Assembly (NCBI GenBank): GCA_963519075.1
Contig: CAUQMH010000038.1
Coordinates: 1-14,196, forward strand
Direction: 5' to 3'
Source of the DNA: JABCPE02 sp963519075
GTDB lineage: Bacteria; Bacteroidota; Bacteroidia; Flavobacteriales; Weeksellaceae
Length of the DNA: 14,196 nucleotides
The first letter of the stretch is position 1, and every line of letters starts with the position of its first letter. Below are positions 13,231 through 14,196 of the stretch, one piece after another. The position numbers and the translations under genes were made by a program. The notes beneath the pieces were generated by a model that saw only the letters and a program-made list of their open reading frames with translations, made no database searches and was not told the origin of the DNA.

Positions 13231-13836
13231 ATGAAAAAAGCCCTGATTGTAGTGGACATCCAAAATGATTTTTGTAAAGGCGGCAGCCTAGAAGTCACTG
13301 ATGGAGAAAAGATTATCCCTTACATCAACCATCTGATGAAAACCAACAACTATGATGAAATCATCTTTACCCAAGATTTTCATCCCACAGAACACAAAAG
13401 TTTTGCGGTCAATAACGGAAAATCTGTTGGCGAAATCATCGAGCTAAACGGCATTTCCCAGACAATGTGGCCAGTCCACTGTGTGCAAGGAACTTCGGGA
13501 GTAGAATTTCACCCTGATTTAGAAAAAAATAAGGCTACATACATCATCAAGAAGGGAATGAACCCTGAAATAGACAGCTACAGCGCATTTTTTGACAATC
13601 AAAAACTAATCGACACTGGACTTTATAATTATCTAAAATCCAAGAACATAGAAACCGTGGAAATCGTAGGATTAGCGCTAGATTATTGCGTGAAATACAC
13701 TTGTATTGATGCTGTTTCGGAAGGTTTTAAGGTCATTCTTCATTTTAAAGGCACGAAAGCCGTGAACCTCCACCCTGATGATGCCAAAAACACAGTTTTT
13801 GAACTTTTAGAAAAAGGCGTTTCTGTGATAAATTAA
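13231..13836 (+). CDS. pncA: Nicotinamidase
   Basis: This 201-residue cytosolic enzyme of the isochorismatase-like hydrolase fold converts nicotinamide to nicotinate for NAD salvage. It also deamidates pyrazinamide in well-studied homologues. The catalytic triad is visible: Asp9 (VVDIQNDF), Lys108 (IIKKGMN) and Cys153 (GLALDYCVKYT). Likely metal ligands are Asp49 and His51 in TQDFHPTEH, and His83 in WPVHCVQGT. The length is typical of the family. It is the only plus-strand gene in the window, divergent from the bacilliredoxin-like operon (64 bp between starts) and convergent with the rhodanese gene. It ends in a strong hairpin terminator, so it is a single-gene unit. Confidence 0.96.
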   Translation: MKKALIVVDIQNDFCKGGSLEVTDGEKIIPYINHLMKTNNYDEIIFTQDFHPTEHKSFAVNNGKSVGEIIELNGISQTMWPVHCVQGTSGVEFHPDLEKNKATYIIKKGMNPEIDSYSAFFDNQKLIDTGLYNYLKSKNIETVEIVGLALDYCVKYTCIDAVSEGFKVILHFKGTKAVNLHPDDAKNTVFELLEKGVSVIN

Positions 13837-13852
13837 CACCCATTGATAAACG

Positions 13853-13882
13853 AAAACTTACCCAAAATTTGGGTAAGTTTTT
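13853..13882. terminator. Bidirectional terminator between pncA and the rhodanese gene
   Basis: AAAACTTACCC (13853-13863) and GGGTAAGTTTT (13871-13881) form a perfect 11-bp stem with a 7-nt loop that could pair further. On the plus strand it runs into T-rich sequence, and the A-run on the other side lets it serve the convergent rhodanese gene. Confidence 0.85.
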
Positions 13883-13897
13883 GTTTATTTTTAAGAA

Positions 13898-14176
13898 TTA
13901 TAACAATTTAGATAATTCCTCGTAGCCGCCGCCGTTATAAACATTGGTAAATCCTCTCTGTTTAAACGCTTCCGTAGCCTTTCCGCTTCGGTTTCCGCTT
14001 CGGCAGAAAAAGATCACATTTCCATCCAATTTTGCAATTTCTTCTGCGTGATTTTCCACCTCGCCCAGCGGAATATTTTCAGCGCCTTCTATCGCTCCAT
14101 TTGCTATAAGTTCCTCTGGCTCACGCACATCTATCAAATGATAGTTTCCTTGATTTAAAATTTCTTGAATATCCAT
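13898..14176 (-). CDS. Single-domain rhodanese-like protein
   Basis: This small 92-residue cytosolic sulfurtransferase-type protein shows LIDVREPEEL (14-23) and IPLGEV (35-40). The active-site loop is CRSGNRSG with persulfide-forming Cys58, and VYNGGGYEELSK lies near the C-terminus. No signal peptide or second domain is present, so it resembles GlpE/PspE-like single-domain forms without PspE's export signal. The in vivo sulfur donor and acceptor cannot be inferred here. It converges on pncA and shares its terminator. Only 20 bp of upstream sequence are in the window, so its promoter or operon partners cannot be seen. Confidence 0.93.
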   Translation of the reverse strand: MDIQEILNQGNYHLIDVREPEELIANGAIEGAENIPLGEVENHAEEIAKLDGNVIFFCRSGNRSGKATEAFKQRGFTNVYNGGGYEELSKLL

Positions 14177-14196
14177 TCTTTATTTTTTTATTCAAA

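Overview
The window is an AT-rich, mostly minus-strand stretch of a Bacteroidota chromosome, almost certainly class Flavobacteriia and most like the Weeksellaceae (Chryseobacterium/Riemerella/Bergeyella type). The evidence is a fused SecD-SecF protein, a NifU-type protein with two Nfu N-domains, a subtilisin-like protease ending in a type IX secretion (T9SS) sorting domain, a short Crp/Fnr regulator, and Bacteroidota-type promoters (TTG about 18-20 bp before TAnnTTTG) instead of E. coli-type -35/-10 boxes. The genus call is inference. I see no transposase, phage, CRISPR array, tRNA or rRNA.

Layout, left to right. 1-502 (-): 5' part of an alpha/beta-hydrolase esterase cut by the window edge. 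564-1550 (-): secreted protein of eight Sel1 repeats, with its own promoter and terminator. 1693-2556 (-): NifU-like Fe-S scaffold. 2647-5514 (-): secDF. 5672-7999 (-): secreted adhesin-like protein with 22 in-phase 17-residue repeats. 8168-10318 (-): T9SS-targeted S8 serine protease. 10390-13166 (-): a tight four-gene block, read from right to left as a bacilliredoxin-like protein, a Crp/Fnr regulator, diaminopimelate epimerase (dapF) and endolytic transglycosylase (mltG); junctions are 2 bp, an 8-bp overlap and 2 bp. 13231-13836 (+): nicotinamidase (pncA), the only plus-strand gene. 13898-14176 (-): single-domain rhodanese, convergent with pncA across a shared hairpin terminator. All intergenic gaps are under 180 bp and hold mainly promoters and terminators.

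Functional themes. SecDF, the T9SS protease, the repeat adhesin and the Sel1 protein concern export and the cell surface. dapF and mltG concern peptidoglycan (meso-diaminopimelate supply and glycan strand termination). The bacilliredoxin-like protein, NifU-like protein and rhodanese concern thiol/sulfur or Fe-S chemistry. pncA is NAD salvage. Most of the window is ordinary core flavobacterial content. The parts most worth a second look are the 22-unit repeat adhesin with its unassigned C-terminal tip domain, and the bacilliredoxin-like protein whose usual active-site cysteine is replaced, within a cell-wall/regulator operon.
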